64,000 nt of DNA from Proteromonas lacertae (GCA_002245135.1 NGBS01000305.1:1-64000), one strand, 5' to 3'; numbered from the stretch's first letter, positions 23,357 through 37,024 are shown. Notes: generated by a model from the sequence alone, not told the origin. Numbers and translations: made by a program.

Positions 23357-23968
23357 TTAACTGAGTTGACCACAATCAGCAATAACAATCTTTATTTTTG
23401 TTTTACCACTATCAGTTCCATAGCTTTCAATGGCTTTTACAACATCCATACCTTTTGTTACACTTCCGAAGACTACGTGTTTGCCATCTAACCATGAGGT
23501 TTCAGTGGTGCAGAGGAAGAATTGACTTCCGTTGGTGTTTGGACCACAATTAGCCATGGATAAGATACCTGGACCAGTGTGCTTTAAGTTGAAGTTTTCA
23601 TCAGCGAATTTTTCACCGTAGATTGATTCACCACCACGGCCATCACCAAGCTATTGAGAGAATATTATATTTATAATAATACAGTGAAATCACCTCCTTG
23701 ACACATGAAGTTTGGAATGACACGATGGAAAGCGCTACATAATACAATATACATGATTAAATATACCATCCCTTGTAATGTAAAGGTTTGCCAGAACGGC
23801 CTACACCTTTTTCACCAGTGCAAAGTGCTCTGAAGTTTTCAGCAGTCTTTGGTACAACATCAGCACGTAACTAGAAAAATAAACAAACTTGATTGATACT
23901 GTCATTTCAATACGGCCTAATGGTTTGCCACCTGCTGTTACATCAAAAAATACTACTGGATTGCTCAT
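23357..23968 (-). CDS. Cyclophilin A-type peptidyl-prolyl isomerase
   Basis: Catalyses cis-trans isomerisation of prolyl bonds in folding proteins, probably in the cytosol, since it begins [10 protein letters not shown] with no signal peptide. Three short introns separate the exons. The family core is complete: [16 protein letters not shown], the catalytic [40 protein letters not shown] and W.DGKHVVFG. The W for cyclosporin binding is present. The end ADCGQLS is typical of single-domain cyclophilins of about 165 residues. Codon use is less AT-biased than average here, consistent with strong expression. Confidence 0.95.
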
Positions 23969-24174
23969 TTCTATGCAATAACAATTACTCTATAAAAAGA
24001 TATACATTTAAAAAAATTAATAAGAAACAAGGGGTGAATATATTAATAGAATTATAATTAAGAAAAAATAAGAAAAAAAGGATTTTAGGTTAAACCCCCT
24101 TCCTTTTCATAACAGAAGTTCTTTGAAAATTATTTTTCATAAACCACAGTTTTTAATTTTCATAATTCTCACAT

Positions 24175-25568
24175 ATGAATAAGCCTTTGAATATACTTTT
24201 TATTTCAATGGAATTTGCTGATCCTATATTCAGTGGAAATGGGTATTTTATTCTTAATATAACATTTTAGAATTTACTCAAGAACTTTAACTCGTATTCT
24301 TGCTTCTGATCCAAGTATTTTGCATTAATATAATGTTTTGAATTAGATGTTATCATTCATGTTGTAACAGCCCAACCAAAAGAACATTACCCAGATTATA
24401 ACATTTTCTTTTTAAACCTGATGAATGATAATGTAACAATGTCATTATGTCCAGTGTCTACATGGAATAAACTAGATCGAAATGGACCATGGGAAGAATT
24501 TGGAAAAGAATCTATGAAAATAATGACAGAAATAAACAGATTCGAAGCAGATATAATAATTGGAATAGATTGGCATAGTTATGATGTTTATAACAACATA
24601 AAGAATACTAACAAAACTGCTTTACCTCCATTTTATTACTGTAATTTCAGAGTTTATTCAAACAGTAGTGGAGTTAAAGAAGATGATGTTAAATTCTATA
24701 AAGAAAAAGAATCGCTTATTATTAATGCATCTAATGGTGTTTCCTGTCTTTGTAAAACTGATCAAATTAGTTTGACTGAATTATTATCAAAAGAAAATAA
24801 AGAAAAAAATAAAATCAAAATATCAGTAATTCATCCCTGTTTAAGATATGATATTGAAGAATTAGGATTATATTATATTAGAGATGGTGGTGAGAATAGA
24901 AAGAGGAAGTATATATTATGTTGTAGTAGAATATGTCCTGAAAAGAGAATAGATTTATTTGTAGAAATTATGATAAATGTATATATATATTATTATATTT
25001 TTTATATTTTTTTTATTCATTATTATTATTATTATTATTATATAAATAGTTAAAAGAAAAGATATTATCCAAAGGATACATTCCTGTCTTAATCGGTGCA
25101 GTAGTTGATAAAGAATATGGCAATCATTGGATTAGTCTATTAAAACACCATTATCCTGATAATAACAGCATAGTTCTTGACTTTATATCACCTTCTGAAT
25201 TATCTAATTATTATAAAGAATCTTTATTTTTAATACATCCATCTACATATGAAGCTTATGGTATGGTTATTGCAGAATGCAGTGTGTTTCAATGTCCTTC
25301 AATCGTTGATAAAGGTGGTGATATTGGAGTAGTTGAAATGTTTGAAGAAAATCATTATTCTTATAGAAATGCACCGTATAAGAAGGAAGAAATGATTATT
25401 TTAACAAATATGAAGAATATCAATGAAGTGCAAAAGACAGTTGATCATTATTTAGATAATACTGAAGAATTAATTTCAATTGGTGAAAAAGCAAGTTTTA
25501 GAAGTATGAGTTGGTGTGAAAAAGATCTAGGTAAAGTATTACTAGGTAAACTGAAGGAACTATTATAA
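24175..25568 (+). CDS. GT-B fold glycosyltransferase (family 4-like)
   Basis: Transfers a sugar from a nucleotide-sugar donor to an unidentified acceptor. After the start, MNKPLNILFISMEF leads to the N-terminal Rossmann half, with SGNGIYSRTLTRIL typical of GT4 enzymes. The C-terminal half has ILCCSRICPEKRIDLF (donor-site loop), VLIGAVVD and the EX7E motif in YEAYGMVIAECSV. Introns near 24240, 24315 and 24979 are removed; the last contains a run of ATT repeats. It lacks a signal peptide, so it may act in the cytosol or at the cytosolic face of membranes. The substrate cannot be assigned. Confidence 0.8.
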
Positions 25569-25642
25569 ATAATCTAATAATATACAAAATCTATAATAAT
25601 AAGTATAATTTAATATATTATATTTATTTATTTATAACTAAA

Positions 25643-26467
25643 TTAAGTAAAAAAGTAAATGCACATTAGCACCAAAGCTACTACAAGCAATACACACAAC
25701 ATTCCGATTGAACAGTTATTTTTTGCTCCTAACATCTTCTGTAAACGTCCCATTGCTCCATCTACTTTATTCTGTGCTATATCAACATGATCATCTAAAT
25801 CGTCCAATAGATTATCTTGTTCCTTTAAAGCGTCTTGAATTGTTGTACCAATTGCATCTAAATGGTCTACAGTATCTCCTAGCATTGATAGTTGTACATC
25901 TTGTTCTTTTACTATTTGTGATTGTACTGTTGCTTGCTCGTTGATTGCATCATCATTATCCCTTTCAGCTTGTTTCATACGAGCTGCTCTTGCACCTCCT
26001 GATTTGTTCATTGCTTTTCTGGCATCTGCTTTGATTTTGTTTTGTATTTTAGGACTGTCATATGTGGTTTTTATTTCACGAACATCACTTGAAAATTTTT
26101 GTATTGCTGCATTTCTTTTGTTCAATTCAGGCTATAAATATGAGTAATTCATAACTTCACTATACTTTTGATATTTTAAATTTATCAGGGTTTGATTGAA
26201 CTTCTGTCATAATACTTTCTAACAAACCGAGTTGCTTTCCTACTGCTTTTATTTCTTTTCTTAAATCTAAAACAATTGAATTGGGGAATTATACTGTTAT
26301 TTAATGTATTGAATTTTTTATTTTCAGCTGTGTTTTGATTATCAACAATATCCTTCCAACTCTCATAGTTTTTCTTTAGAGATCTTAACTTGCCTTCAAA
26401 CTCCCTATGTAATAGATTATCAAAAACTATACTCTTTGGCTAAATAAAATGGATCTTGTGCATCCAT
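25643..26467 (-). CDS. Syntaxin-6-like Qc-SNARE
   Basis: Membrane-anchored SNARE for endosome-to-Golgi fusion. The N-terminus MDAQDPFYLAKE and the helical block ending YESWKDIV resemble the syntaxin-6 N-terminal domain (DPFxxVKxE...W). DLRKEIKAVGKQLGLLESI continues that domain. The SNARE motif (EQDVQLSMLGDTVDHL..GTTIQDALKEQDNLLDDLDDHVD) carries a central Gln layer, and a C-terminal hydrophobic anchor (GMLCVLLVVALVLMCIYFF) ends the protein. At least three short introns interrupt the N-terminal half. The family call is firm for Qc-SNARE and good for the syntaxin 6/10 subgroup. Confidence 0.85.
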
Positions 26468-26564
26468 ATTCCTCACAAAACTATAGATTTAAAAAAACAA
26501 AAAGATCTCTTTGAATATCAAAACATTGACAGATAACTATAGAAATTACATGTAATAATTACAT

Positions 26565-29500
26565 ATGTCTCGATTTTTAGGAAGGGGTATATAGATTTAA
26601 ATTCTAATTGTATTAGATTATGTAAAATATGAAAATCAGCAGTTTGTGCCCTTTAAATTCAAAGAAAGAAGACATCATCTTGATACAACTATATACAATA
26701 GTGATGAAATTAGTATTATGATGAACGAAGATCAGACAGACCAAATTTTGAAATTTATCAACAGAATAACTTATTCAAAAGTAGGTGAAAATGAAAAAGC
26801 TTCGTATATTCTAAGTCAAATATAAAATGGTATAGATTACTGGAAGATTGTTTTATTAAAATATTTCATTTAGCTCAATTAAATTTTGAATATCTTGATT
26901 ATCAGCGAAGAAAAATAAAACACAAAATAAAAGACTTTCAGCCACAAATAGATAATGTATATATCAGTAATATAAATTTAATAAATAGAAATTAGATCAA
27001 ATCAACAACAAACTCCAAGTTCTTCATGATAATGCTAAAGATATAATAGACAAGAGAAGGTATTATCGTCAATACAGAACCACTCTTCGTATCTATGAAG
27101 CACTCTTAAGATCAACTCCAATAGTTAACTGTGAAGCAGCCAGAATCTGTTCAATATGTCATAAAGCATTTATGTCTGAAAAGTATTTAAGAATTCATCA
27201 CACAAATAAACACTCCAATTTACCATATCCATCAGATGAATATATACCAATCCCTCCATCAGAAGGAAATGTTACTGGATTAATGGAAAGAAAAGATGAT
27301 GAATTAGAAGAAGAAATTAGAGCAACAAGTAAACTAGATTATCCAAAAGAAGAAAAGAAGAATGAAATAAAAGAAGAAAATGAAGAAGAAAGAGAAGATC
27401 CTTATAAAGAACAACTCAATCAATTAATGGAAATGAATCAACAAACTCAATCACAAATAAAGAAATTAATTGAATGTAAAAATCAAGCATTAGAATGGAG
27501 TGGATTACAACATGAAATGCCTGTTCCAAAGGAGTATGGAGATGAAATACAACAATTACAAAATACAATAAGTGCATTAGAGAACAGAATGAAACAAATG
27601 AAAGAGAAGAAATTGAAATTAGCAGAAGCTTTGCCAATTGTTGTTCAACCACTTCCACCACCTCCACCAACTATTATTTATAAAGAAAAGCCAAAGGAAA
27701 AGAAGGAAAAAACTCCATCACAATCATCATCATCATCTTCTTCAGAAGAAGAAGAAAAAGAAAAAGAAAAAGATCCAACTCCACCACCCGAAGTTAAGCC
27801 TCTTCAACTACCAAAACCAAAACCAAAACCAAAACCAAAACCAAAACCAAAACCAAAAGTTGAAAATGGTCCAAAGTTAAAAGAAAATCAATTCTTCTTA
27901 ATATTTGATATTCCATCTTCTTTAAAGCCAAAATCAATACCATCTCCCTGTATTTATAAATTATCTAGAGATAAGAAAGTGTGGGAAGTTATACTACAAA
28001 TACAAACCGATTTTAATATTCAAAATGATCAAAAAAGTTCAAACGCAAGATTCTTTTCACTGGTAGTAGATATGGGAAATGAAAAAGATATTCCATTAAA
28101 TCCACTGTCAACACTTGAAGAAACACCACTTTATACACACAATATCAGAACATTGAAGTTTAAACATAATTATAAGAAATCTTATCCTGAAGCACCGAAA
28201 CAGTTGAGTTATAGAGATTATACGAGAGAAGTAGATGATGAAGAATTTAGTGAATATATGTCAAGTGTTGTATATAATAAAGAAGATATTAAAGAGCCAG
28301 TATCTCCACCTGTTGATGGTATTAAGAAATCAATTAGAGATGAGTTATTACAGAGATTAAAAGATGATCAAGATATATCTGATAGTGAATTAAATAGCTT
28401 GTCTGTTGGTACAGAAACAATTGTATATATTTATTATTTATAATTTATATTTATGAATAGATGGCTTCTGAAAGTTCAAATGAATTTGGTATATTATTTC
28501 ATTTATAATACTTTTTATAGAATCATTTGTTCAATTTTCACCACAAATTACTCCTCCTTTTAATCCAATACAAGATGATGGACCTCCTGTTGTAGATAAA
28601 CTTAGTTTAGATAAATCATCATCATCATCATCATCCAAAAAGTTCATCTGTATTGAAAAGTAGTAGTAACAGCAGCAGTGAAGGAACTCCATCACCATTA
28701 GTTACTCCTAAGAAAGTTAAGAATGAAGAGAATAATTCTAGAGAATTAATGACAAAAAATAATGATTTAAGAACAAAAAATAATAATGACAAGCCAAATG
28801 AATTACCAGATGCTAATTCTAGAGAATCAAAGAATGAACCTCCTGCAGTAGTTTCTAGAGAATCAAAGAAAGAAAAACCAAAAAAAGAAGAAAAGGAAGA
28901 ATTACCAACTGCAGAATCAATTGAACCAAAGACTAACAATAATAAGTCAAGAAAACCTCCTCCATCTCCAGAACCATATTCATCTTCCCATAGAAAAGAA
29001 CGTAATAGATCATCTTCAAGAGATACACCATTGCTACACAAACGACAATCATCTGAATCATCTTTACCTCCTCCAGAAAAACCAAATGATGAATCAAAGA
29101 AAATACAACGAAATACATCTGATGGTGATTTTGATAAGTATAAATCCGAAGATATCAGTGTAATAAAAACACAAAATCAAGGAAAAAGGCATTTAATAGA
29201 TAATAATAATGAAGCACCTCCGCCACAACCATCTTCTCCATCAGGTGATAGTAATTCATTCAGTGTTGCAATAAAAGGAAATATTGAAGAAATCAATAAA
29301 CAACAGAATATAGCAAGAAAGCATTTAGTTGGTGATGATGATGTAGATGATGATGATGATGTTGATGTTGATGATAATAACACATTAAAGGGAAATATTG
29401 AAGAAATCAATCAGAATTTGAGTAGCGGTAGAAGAGAAGGAAAAGAAGATTTTATTGAAAGTTTTAGTCAACCGCCACCATCTTCACAATCACAACAACA

Positions 29501-29700
29501 ACAACAACAACAGGAACCTCCACCAACTGTAAGTGAGAGTAAATATGTTACTCCTCCAATGTGTATAATTTAATTATCACTGGTTTTATTTTTTTATAGC
29601 ACCAGCAAGAAATCCATTGGCTGATAATTCTCCACCTTCTGGAGGTGATATCTCAGAGTTTTCAGATGATGACAATGATATTACAAATAATATTATTTAA
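26565..29700 (+). CDS. DZIP1-like ciliary basal-body zinc-finger protein (one apparent frameshift)
   Basis: DZIP1 proteins act at the ciliary transition zone. After the start exon (MSRFLGR) comes the DZIP1 N-terminal domain: FKFKERR.HLD, FINRITY, then a helix with LAQLNFEYLDYQ. A single C2H2 finger follows (CSICHKAFMSEKYL with two His). A long Glu/Lys coiled coil, a (PK)n repeat near 27813-27855 and a very long Ser/Pro/Asp/Gln-rich disordered tail complete it. At 28637-28641 a run of five A shifts the frame inside a Ser-rich tract. Four A would restore it, so I treat it as a likely sequencing error. Short introns occur near 26596, 26958, 28420, 28487 and 29552. Presence of this gene implies a cilium or flagellum. 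Confidence 0.75.
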
Positions 29701-29786
29701 ACAAATATTAACTGTATTTAAATATATTAATATTATAAGTTCTGAATAAACATGAAGTATAGAAAACCAAAATTATAAAATTATTC

Positions 29787-30712
29787 TTAATTCTTCTCAA
29801 AAAACTCAATTGTTCTTTTATACTCTTCTAAAGCACCAATATCAAATCTTCCATTGATCTATTCACAATAAACAGTAAATAAATACAATTAAAACATGAA
29901 AAATAACACCTTCAGAATTAATCATCCACGAAACCATCTTACCTGGAGCATCCTTCTCCTCTAATGGTCTATCCTTCATAACAGTCATAAAATCATTAAA
30001 ATAATGAATATCTTTCGCTCTAAATAAATATACAGCTGGTGAAGCAATTCTTGAAGTAGTTTCTGATTCTTTTGGTTTTTCAAAGAAATGAATTGGATTA
30101 TTCAATTCATTTATTTCTAAAATACCATATCTTGAAGATGGTACACCTTCTGCTAATTCATAACCTATTAAACCAGATACTGTTAATGGTGTTGCTGAAA
30201 TAAACTTCGATAAAGAAAAATCAGAAAAAAATATTGTATCAGCTGGAATAATCAATATATCTCTGTTTTCCATTGATTTTGGGAAGTTTCTAATACATAA
30301 ACAAAGATCACCAATAGCTCCAAATCTATCTTCATTCTTAACGGTGTGATCTGATAAAATATGATCAATTGGGAAAGAGTGAGCTTCTGCCCATAATTTG
30401 AATTTATCGTAACTATCATATATGTGAATAATCAAATATACAATAAATCATTTGTTACAACAATAGTTTCTTCTATTTGTTTTTCTTCTTCGATTTGTTT
30501 AATCCAATAATTTAACAATGGCTCTCCTTTTATTGGCAATAATGCTTTTGGAACACCCTATATTGTTCATCAAATACTAAGGTATACAATTAAATGTTTA
30601 AAATCTCCACTCACATCATTTTTAATATCTTTTTCTAATCTAGTTCCATAACCTAAAAATATTTAGCATGTAAAAATATACCAGCAGCAAGTATTATAGC
30701 TAAATAAGGCAT
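29787..30712 (-). CDS. Sugar-phosphate nucleotidyltransferase-like protein
   Basis: Belongs by motif to the NTP-transferase family that makes nucleotide-sugars or similar activated compounds. The first exon encodes MPYLAIILAAG and the second continues GYGTRL, forming the nucleotide-binding signature LAAGxGTR. GVPKALLPIKGEPLLNYW follows with the Lys that contacts the substrate. Then come GDLCLCI, LIIPADTIF (the metal-binding Asp region) and a C-terminal PAVYLF block. Introns near 30680, 30610, 30450 and 29925 are each below about 60 nt. The product is around 250 residues, without the C-terminal beta-helix of GMPP or GlmU enzymes. The exact substrate is unknown. Confidence 0.7.
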
Positions 30713-30760
30713 TTATAACAACCTAGGCTTGAATGTCAGTTTGAGATTCAGAAATAAAAA

Positions 30761-32640
30761 ATGAATAAAAATGACAAGGCTAGTTTACCAAATCCCAATG
30801 ACACATATAAAGCTGATGTATGATTGATATATTAATACATTGAATGTAGTTAGAGAAGAAACTTCAAACAGTTCAAGAATTACTTCACTTTGTTGATGCT
30901 ATTGTATGGTCAAACCCTCCTAAAACTGATATTGATGATGGAACACCAAAAGATAACATCCAAATAGATTTCCCGCCAATTGGTGTTTCTCTTTCTCAGT
31001 CGCAACTGAAAGAATCCTGTTACTTTATGAGAGTTATAGATGATAAAAGAAGAAAGAGATTTACTATAAATTCAAATGGTGAAAAAGTAGCATACAAAAG
31101 AACATATGATCAATCTCAGACAAATCCATCCACAACTAGGAAAAAGAGAGGTAGACCACGAGTATAGTAACATATCTACAATCCAATAGATCCATTCAAA
31201 AGAGGAAATAATTCCTCCACCACTCGTTTTATCAAATGTTTTAAATGTAATGATCAAAGAAATATTAAATCATATAACCACCAGTAGAATTCATATGAGA
31301 AAACTAGGCGAAGATATTTATAGAGATTATATTAAACCATTAGGAGTACTACCACCAGAGACTGTAATTTGTTATGATTATGTATTTAATATATTATATA
31401 AATTGAATTTAATCAATATTAATGAAATTCCAAAACCATCAACTGCTATGAATTCTACATTATTAGATGAATCAGTATATATAATTTATTTTTATTATTT
31501 TTATTACATTTTAAATAGTTAAAACAGTTAGTTCGAGATGGAAATATACAAGCACTTCGTCAACTACCTGTCAATTTGTACAATCAATCAATGTCATATA
31601 TTTACTTACAATCAAGTGAATGGAAAATGAATTCTTCATCTTACACTGTAGGAAATATGATTGGATCATCATCTTTATCATCTTCAGTTGGTGGTAATAA
31701 TGGAATAAATGGAGGTAATGGTAATTATAGTGATATTTCATTATCCAATGACCAAACGAAGTTATTAATGGCAAATGAGAAGATAGCAATGGCTGGGAAT
31801 TTATTATCTACTGGAGCATGGATCTATAGAGAAAGCACACTGTATTTATATAATAATAATAATATTTGTTTAGATTAGATTGGAGTTATAGTGATGTAAG
31901 GCAATGGGATGTAGTTCCAGAAGCACCTCATCGTAATGTTATAGTCAATTATAATGTTGGATTATTCGTATCAAGGAACATTGAAAAGAAAACAATTCAT
32001 TATAATCATTTTCATACATTAATTGCATTTTATACTTATCAATTCAAAGATCCATTGGTATTATTGTTATTAGAGCAAATATTAGAATCATGTTTAAAAG
32101 ATATATGGAATGTAACAATCACTGATGATTCAAGCAATTTTCAAATCTCTGAAATGAAAACTCCAAGAATTACTCCTTCACAAATATCGATGCCTTTAAA
32201 TATAAGTATTAATTTATTATAATATATATATATATATTGATATAGAACCAAATAATAATTTGCTGGATTGTTTTATTGAAGATTTTAATCAAGATGGAAT
32301 GAGAAATTATAAACCAATTCAACAACAACAACAACAACAACAACCTTTACCACTTCAACAACAACAAAATCAACAACTTCATCCTATACAACCGCAACCA
32401 CAGCAGCAGCAACAACAACAAATGCAACAGCAAATACAATTTTTACCACTTCCAATACCGCAACAACCAGTTGAGTCAAAATCTCCACAATTAGTATTAC
32501 CAATGCAAAATGTATTACAACAATCACCACCACCACTACAGACACAACAGATTAAAGATGATATACAACAAAATGACATAATAAAATCATTTAACGACTA
32601 TTCATCTTCATCAATGTCAATATCACTTCCACCACCATAA
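30761..32640 (+). CDS. AT-hook, polyglutamine-rich nuclear protein, unrecognised
   Basis: The product, of about 550 residues, starts MNKNDKASLPNPNDTYKAD and continues after an intron with a helical segment. It carries an AT-hook (KKRGRPR) near residue 125, which suggests DNA binding. Two more conserved-looking helical blocks follow: one around IHMRKLGEDIYRDYI, one around DVRQWDVVPEAPHRNVIVNY with LEQILESCLKDIW. The end is long Gln/Pro runs (32300-32550). Introns lie near 30822, 31161, 31474, 31840 and 32201. I cannot place it in a family; a transcription co-regulator is a reasonable guess. Its start is 48 bases from the divergent nucleotidyltransferase. Confidence 0.6.
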
Positions 32641-32730
32641 GTAACATATTTATATGTAATGTATATGATTTATAGAATTGTTTTTGTTGTGATTTAATAA
32701 TAAAATAAACAATTGAAAATAAAACGAAAA

Positions 32731-34028
32731 TTAATATGAAAAAATACTACCAAATGAATTAGCAGTATAAATAAAATCACTATTATTCATAGAATAAGCA
32801 AAACTACCAACAATTGGATCATAACTTGAAGTTGAATACATTTTATATGGTTTATATTCACTGTTATATTGAACAACAACTCCATTTGAAAATGACAATA
32901 GCAATTCATTATTATTTAAACAACTAGAAGTACAATAACCATGAAGAGTATGTAAATGATATATTTCATTATTTCCAACAATATCATATATTATTATTTC
33001 ACCATTTTCTAAAGTAATACATAACGAACTATTATGATGATTATAACAAACACTTGTTATTGAAGATTCAAATGATTTATTGAATATTGATTCTTTATTT
33101 GTTCTTTTATCAAATGTAAAACATTTTCCATTCTCACAACCAATAGAAAATACTTCTCTATTATAAAAACAGAAATAAAAAAAATATATAAAAATACTCT
33201 GAATGAATAGTATTACAATTAACACTTGTTTGCGGTATTCCATTTTCTAATACAGAAGTATCAATTGTATTAACAGCTTGGCCAGTACCACAGTTCCACA
33301 TTTTAACTAATCCATCTCTTGCAGTACTTATCACTTCTTTACCAATTCCAATTATTCCACTACTTAATATTCCTCCTTTATGACCTGTTAATGTTCTTGC
33401 GATTTTAGCTGATAAATTACTTATATGCAACTAAATATAAATATATGTATTTTTAATTATTATATTAGTAAATATACTGTAAAATCAGATGAACCTGTTA
33501 AAATGACTTTATTACTTGGGAAAAAGTGAATTGTATTGATTGAACTAAAATGATGATCTTTGAAAACTAAAGGAGGATTTATTGCTTTTGGATTTGATAA
33601 AAATAGTGTTCCATCACCATCACCCCATGATATACACTCATTATCAGATGATAAAGCAATTGAACAGATCTATTGTGATTAATTCAATAATTTAAACTAT
33701 ACTTTGGGATTTCCTGATGTTGTTGTTTTATATTCCGATTTTGGAGAAAATATTGATAGATGACTATCATTTGAAGTAAAATCACAATGTAATTCTTTGT
33801 TTGTCTATAATTTGAGAATAAAGATGAATACTCCATAAAAATGTATTTTTGGATGTGTATTATCATCAGTATTACCATCTCGAAATAACAACTTGTATTC
33901 TTTTTCACTTGTTGTTGAATTTTCTAAAAATAAATATAAGATTTAATACCATTTATTGGAACTGTTAATGCGCATAATTCACAACAATACCATTGTGGTG
34001 GAATCTCAACAGGAATAGAAAAATTCAT
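32731..34028 (-). CDS. PAAF1/Rpn14-like WD40 proteasome assembly factor
   Basis: PAAF1 binds proteasomal ATPases during 19S assembly. Exons joined across short introns give a beta-propeller. The best match is the block GHKGGILSSGIIGIGKEVISTARDGLVKMWNCGTGQAV, quoted here in part: GHKGGIL and STARDGLVKMWNCG correspond to PAAF1's GHKGGIL...SASRDGTARLWDCG. Upstream blades contain SIALSSDNECISWGDGD and a preceding acidic N-terminus (MNFSIPVEIPPQWYC). Later blades end YTANSFGSIFSY. Total length is around 340 residues, as in the family. Other WD40 proteins are possible but fit less well. Confidence 0.7.
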
Positions 34029-34088
34029 TTCAGAATAATAAATATATATCCGTTTCAAATAGAAGAAAGATAGTTTTGTTTATTTAGG

Positions 34089-35342
34089 ATGGCTGATAAC
34101 GGGAATAGACAAATGGCTGCCATGAAACAGAAGTATGGAGAGCTGAAGACGAAAGTATTACATTGTTATTTAAAACAATTAGTATCAACATGCTATTCAA
34201 GCTATTCAACAGAAAGATCAGATTATTTCTGATTTAAATATGAAGTATTTATTTTAAAGATAATTATTTTATATAGAATGATGTTTGCTGATAGTGAAAA
34301 ACTACAATTACAGAACGCTTTGAAAGCAAGAGACAATGATAGAAATTTATCTTTAGTAAATGAAAATATGAGCTATCAAGAACTATCAGAGACAAAGAAA
34401 CAATATGATGAATTATTAGCCAAATATAATCAATCTCAACAAGAATCTTCTGATTTAAAGAAGAGATTAGATGATAATGTAAACTCAGTAATGCCAAGTT
34501 TAAAACAAAATCTTCGAGATACTCGTATACAACTGGGAAAAAGTGGTTCAACAATAAAACAACTGAAAGGAGAGATAAACAATTTAAAATATCAAATCAG
34601 TGAATTAGAACATGCTTTATCTGATGCTCAATGGAAATTGGCTTCGCTTCAACAAAACGAAGAAAAAAGTCAAGAGAAAGACAGTGTAATTGAAAAACTA
34701 ACCAAAGAATTAGAATCAACAAACGTATTTATTCATCTTTATATTGAATAGTTTAATTTGAAGAAAGAACAAGAGAATAATAAAAAGATAAAGAATAGTA
34801 TTACAAGTATCTTATATCTTATGTATATATATATAGATATTGATGAATTATTAAAGTATAACTCACCCTTAACGAAATTCATCAATCAATTATCTGAATA
34901 TGTAAAAACATATGATAAAACATATACTGAATTCATATCAAAGAAGAATAAAATACTTGAAGATATCACTAATACTCCAATTCCTAAACCAACACCAATA
35001 CCTCCAGTAGTTTTAACACCTTCAAAACCACCAACTACACAAGCAACAACAACAACAACAACATTATCAGCTAATATCTCTTCTTCTGATAATGCATCTG
35101 AAACTGGAGATGATAAGAAAGAACATAAACATAAACACCACCACCATCATCATCACCATCATAAAGAATCTGAAAGTCCAACACCTCCTCCTGTTCCTTC
35201 AATTCCACCACCAACTGATGAGAATAATGATGATGATAATAAAACAAGACCTCCACCTCCTCCTAAACGAACCAATTTACCTCCTCCTCCTCCTAGAAGA
35301 TCAACTCCCAATGCAACTCCTCCACCACCAAGAAGAGAGTGA
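34089..35342 (+). CDS. Coiled-coil protein with proline-rich C-terminus
   Basis: Short exons give MADNGNRQMAAMKQKYGELK and KYQHAIQAIQQKDQIISDLN, then a long uninterrupted heptad-like coil (about 34278-34725). After an intron near 34724 follows a helical region and a low-complexity tail: Thr/Pro runs, a His-rich stretch (about 35125-35165) and several PPPPP tracts separated by KRTN or RRST, resembling SH3 or profilin ligands. The first coil resembles scaffolds such as PPP1R21, but only weakly. I infer a cytoskeletal or vesicle-trafficking scaffold. No catalytic motif is present. Confidence 0.65.
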
Positions 35343-35504
35343 TAGTAATATGATGAATATACTTTTATCAAATTTACTTTTAAAATGATTATGTAAATTA
35401 TTGTGTTTGTAGTTTAAATATTTTAATACACTTAGGATTTTAAATAATTGAAGAATATACACATCAAATCCCATCAAAACAAGAAAAATATGAAAAAAGT
35501 GACA

Positions 35505-36940
35505 TTAGAACTCATCTTTAGAAGCTAATTTAGATATAGCACCAGCCATTTTAAACATATCGATCTTCTTCTTCTTAAATATCTTCTCTAATACCTCATC
35601 ACACAATATTTCTTTTCTATTCGATGGATTCTGTAAATCATGTTCATGAATATATCCCCATAGTTTCTTCATAATATCTCCTCTCGAGCTTCGAGCTTTA
35701 TTCATAAATTCACTCAACTGAGGTTTTAAATACAAACCACATTCTCCTCTTTCTAATTTTTCTTTATATTCTTCAGCTTTTCTTTTCCTTTCATTGATTA
35801 CAGACTATTATAATATAGTAAAAAAAAAAGAGTATATAATTATATACAGGCAATGGTACTCCATCAGCATCTACGTTTTTACTATTAAACATGTTATTCT
35901 TAACTATCTGTTTCCATTTATATTGACTTATTTTCTTTTTATCATCACCACCTAAAATTCCACATTCATTTCCCATTTTTATTAACTCATCATTTAATAA
36001 TATTTCATTCTTATTCACACGAAGATTATTTCTTTCTAAATAATTATCTAATCTTTCATATAAATCCTCTGGAACAATAGATCTTATTCCAATTATATCT
36101 GTTAATTGATTTGATAAATAAACTAAATTTGTCAATTTCTTTGTTTTTTTGGAGGATGTTGATTTGGTTGATTCTCTTTTTCTTTTACTTGGCATTTCTC
36201 GATCACTTTCATTTAAATTTTCATCATCATTATCTTCTTCTTCTTCTGATGTATCTAATTCTTTATCTACATTTTTAGGTTTAGTTTTTTTAGTTGTCTT
36301 TTTGGTTGATGTTGATTTTTTCTTTTTTGGTTTTTCTTCTTCTTCCTCCTCTTCATCATCATCATCATCATCATCTTCTACTTTAACTTCTTCTTTCTTT
36401 GGTTTTTCTTTTTTCACTTTCTCTTTTTTAGTTGATCTTTTTGAACCTTTATCATCACCATCTACTACTTTTTCATTATATTGAATTATTAATCTTTTTA
36501 TTAATTTCTTTCTATTGTCTAATCTATATATATATAAAAATTAATAATTCATTAATTATTATTATATACTTCACTTTGAAATGATCTTCCAACATTTCTC
36601 TCACTTTACTTGGTAAAATCTCATCCCCTGTATAATTATCTAATATTCGGTTGATTTCTTCTTCAATTTGTTTATCAGTTATTTCTTGAACCTATGTTTT
36701 ACTATGAAAAAATGCAAATTATACTTCTTCATCAGGTTCTGAAATCACTTTTTCTATTAATTGCTTAATGTCTTTTTTTCTATCAACTAGACTATTTAAT
36801 ATAACGAAAATAATCAAATACTCAATTTTGAATTGCTTTTCAAGTATTAGTCTTACGTCTTTTGGTGTAATACCATTAGAAGCAGGATCTGCTAAGATTT
36901 CCTTTATTTTTTCTTTCAAATCATCGTCTGATACTGACAT
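35505..36940 (-). CDS. SWIB-domain chromatin protein with DEK-C-like N-terminus
   Basis: The N-terminus (MSVSDDDLKEKIKEILADP...ITPKDVRLILEKQF) and a second similar block resemble DEK C-terminal repeats found in UAF30/SWIB proteins. Highly acidic and Lys-rich tracts follow (Asp/Glu runs near 36340-36375). The C-terminus is a SWIB/MDM2-like fold: YLSNQLTDIIG upstream, then LKPQLSEFMN, MKKLWGYIHEHDLQNPSNRKEI and CDEVLEKIFKKKKIDMFKM. Such proteins act in RNA polymerase I upstream activating factor or in chromatin remodelling. A related SWIB-like block appears earlier (about 36110-35870), so the protein may contain two. Short introns are inferred near 36780-36830, 36695, 36530 and 35830. Confidence 0.75.
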
Positions 36941-37024
36941 ATTTAGAAAAATAATTTTTGAATATTTTCAAGCTTTTGACTCGAACTTAGAAATCTTTTT
37001 CTTTATTCATCGATTTCTAACGAT

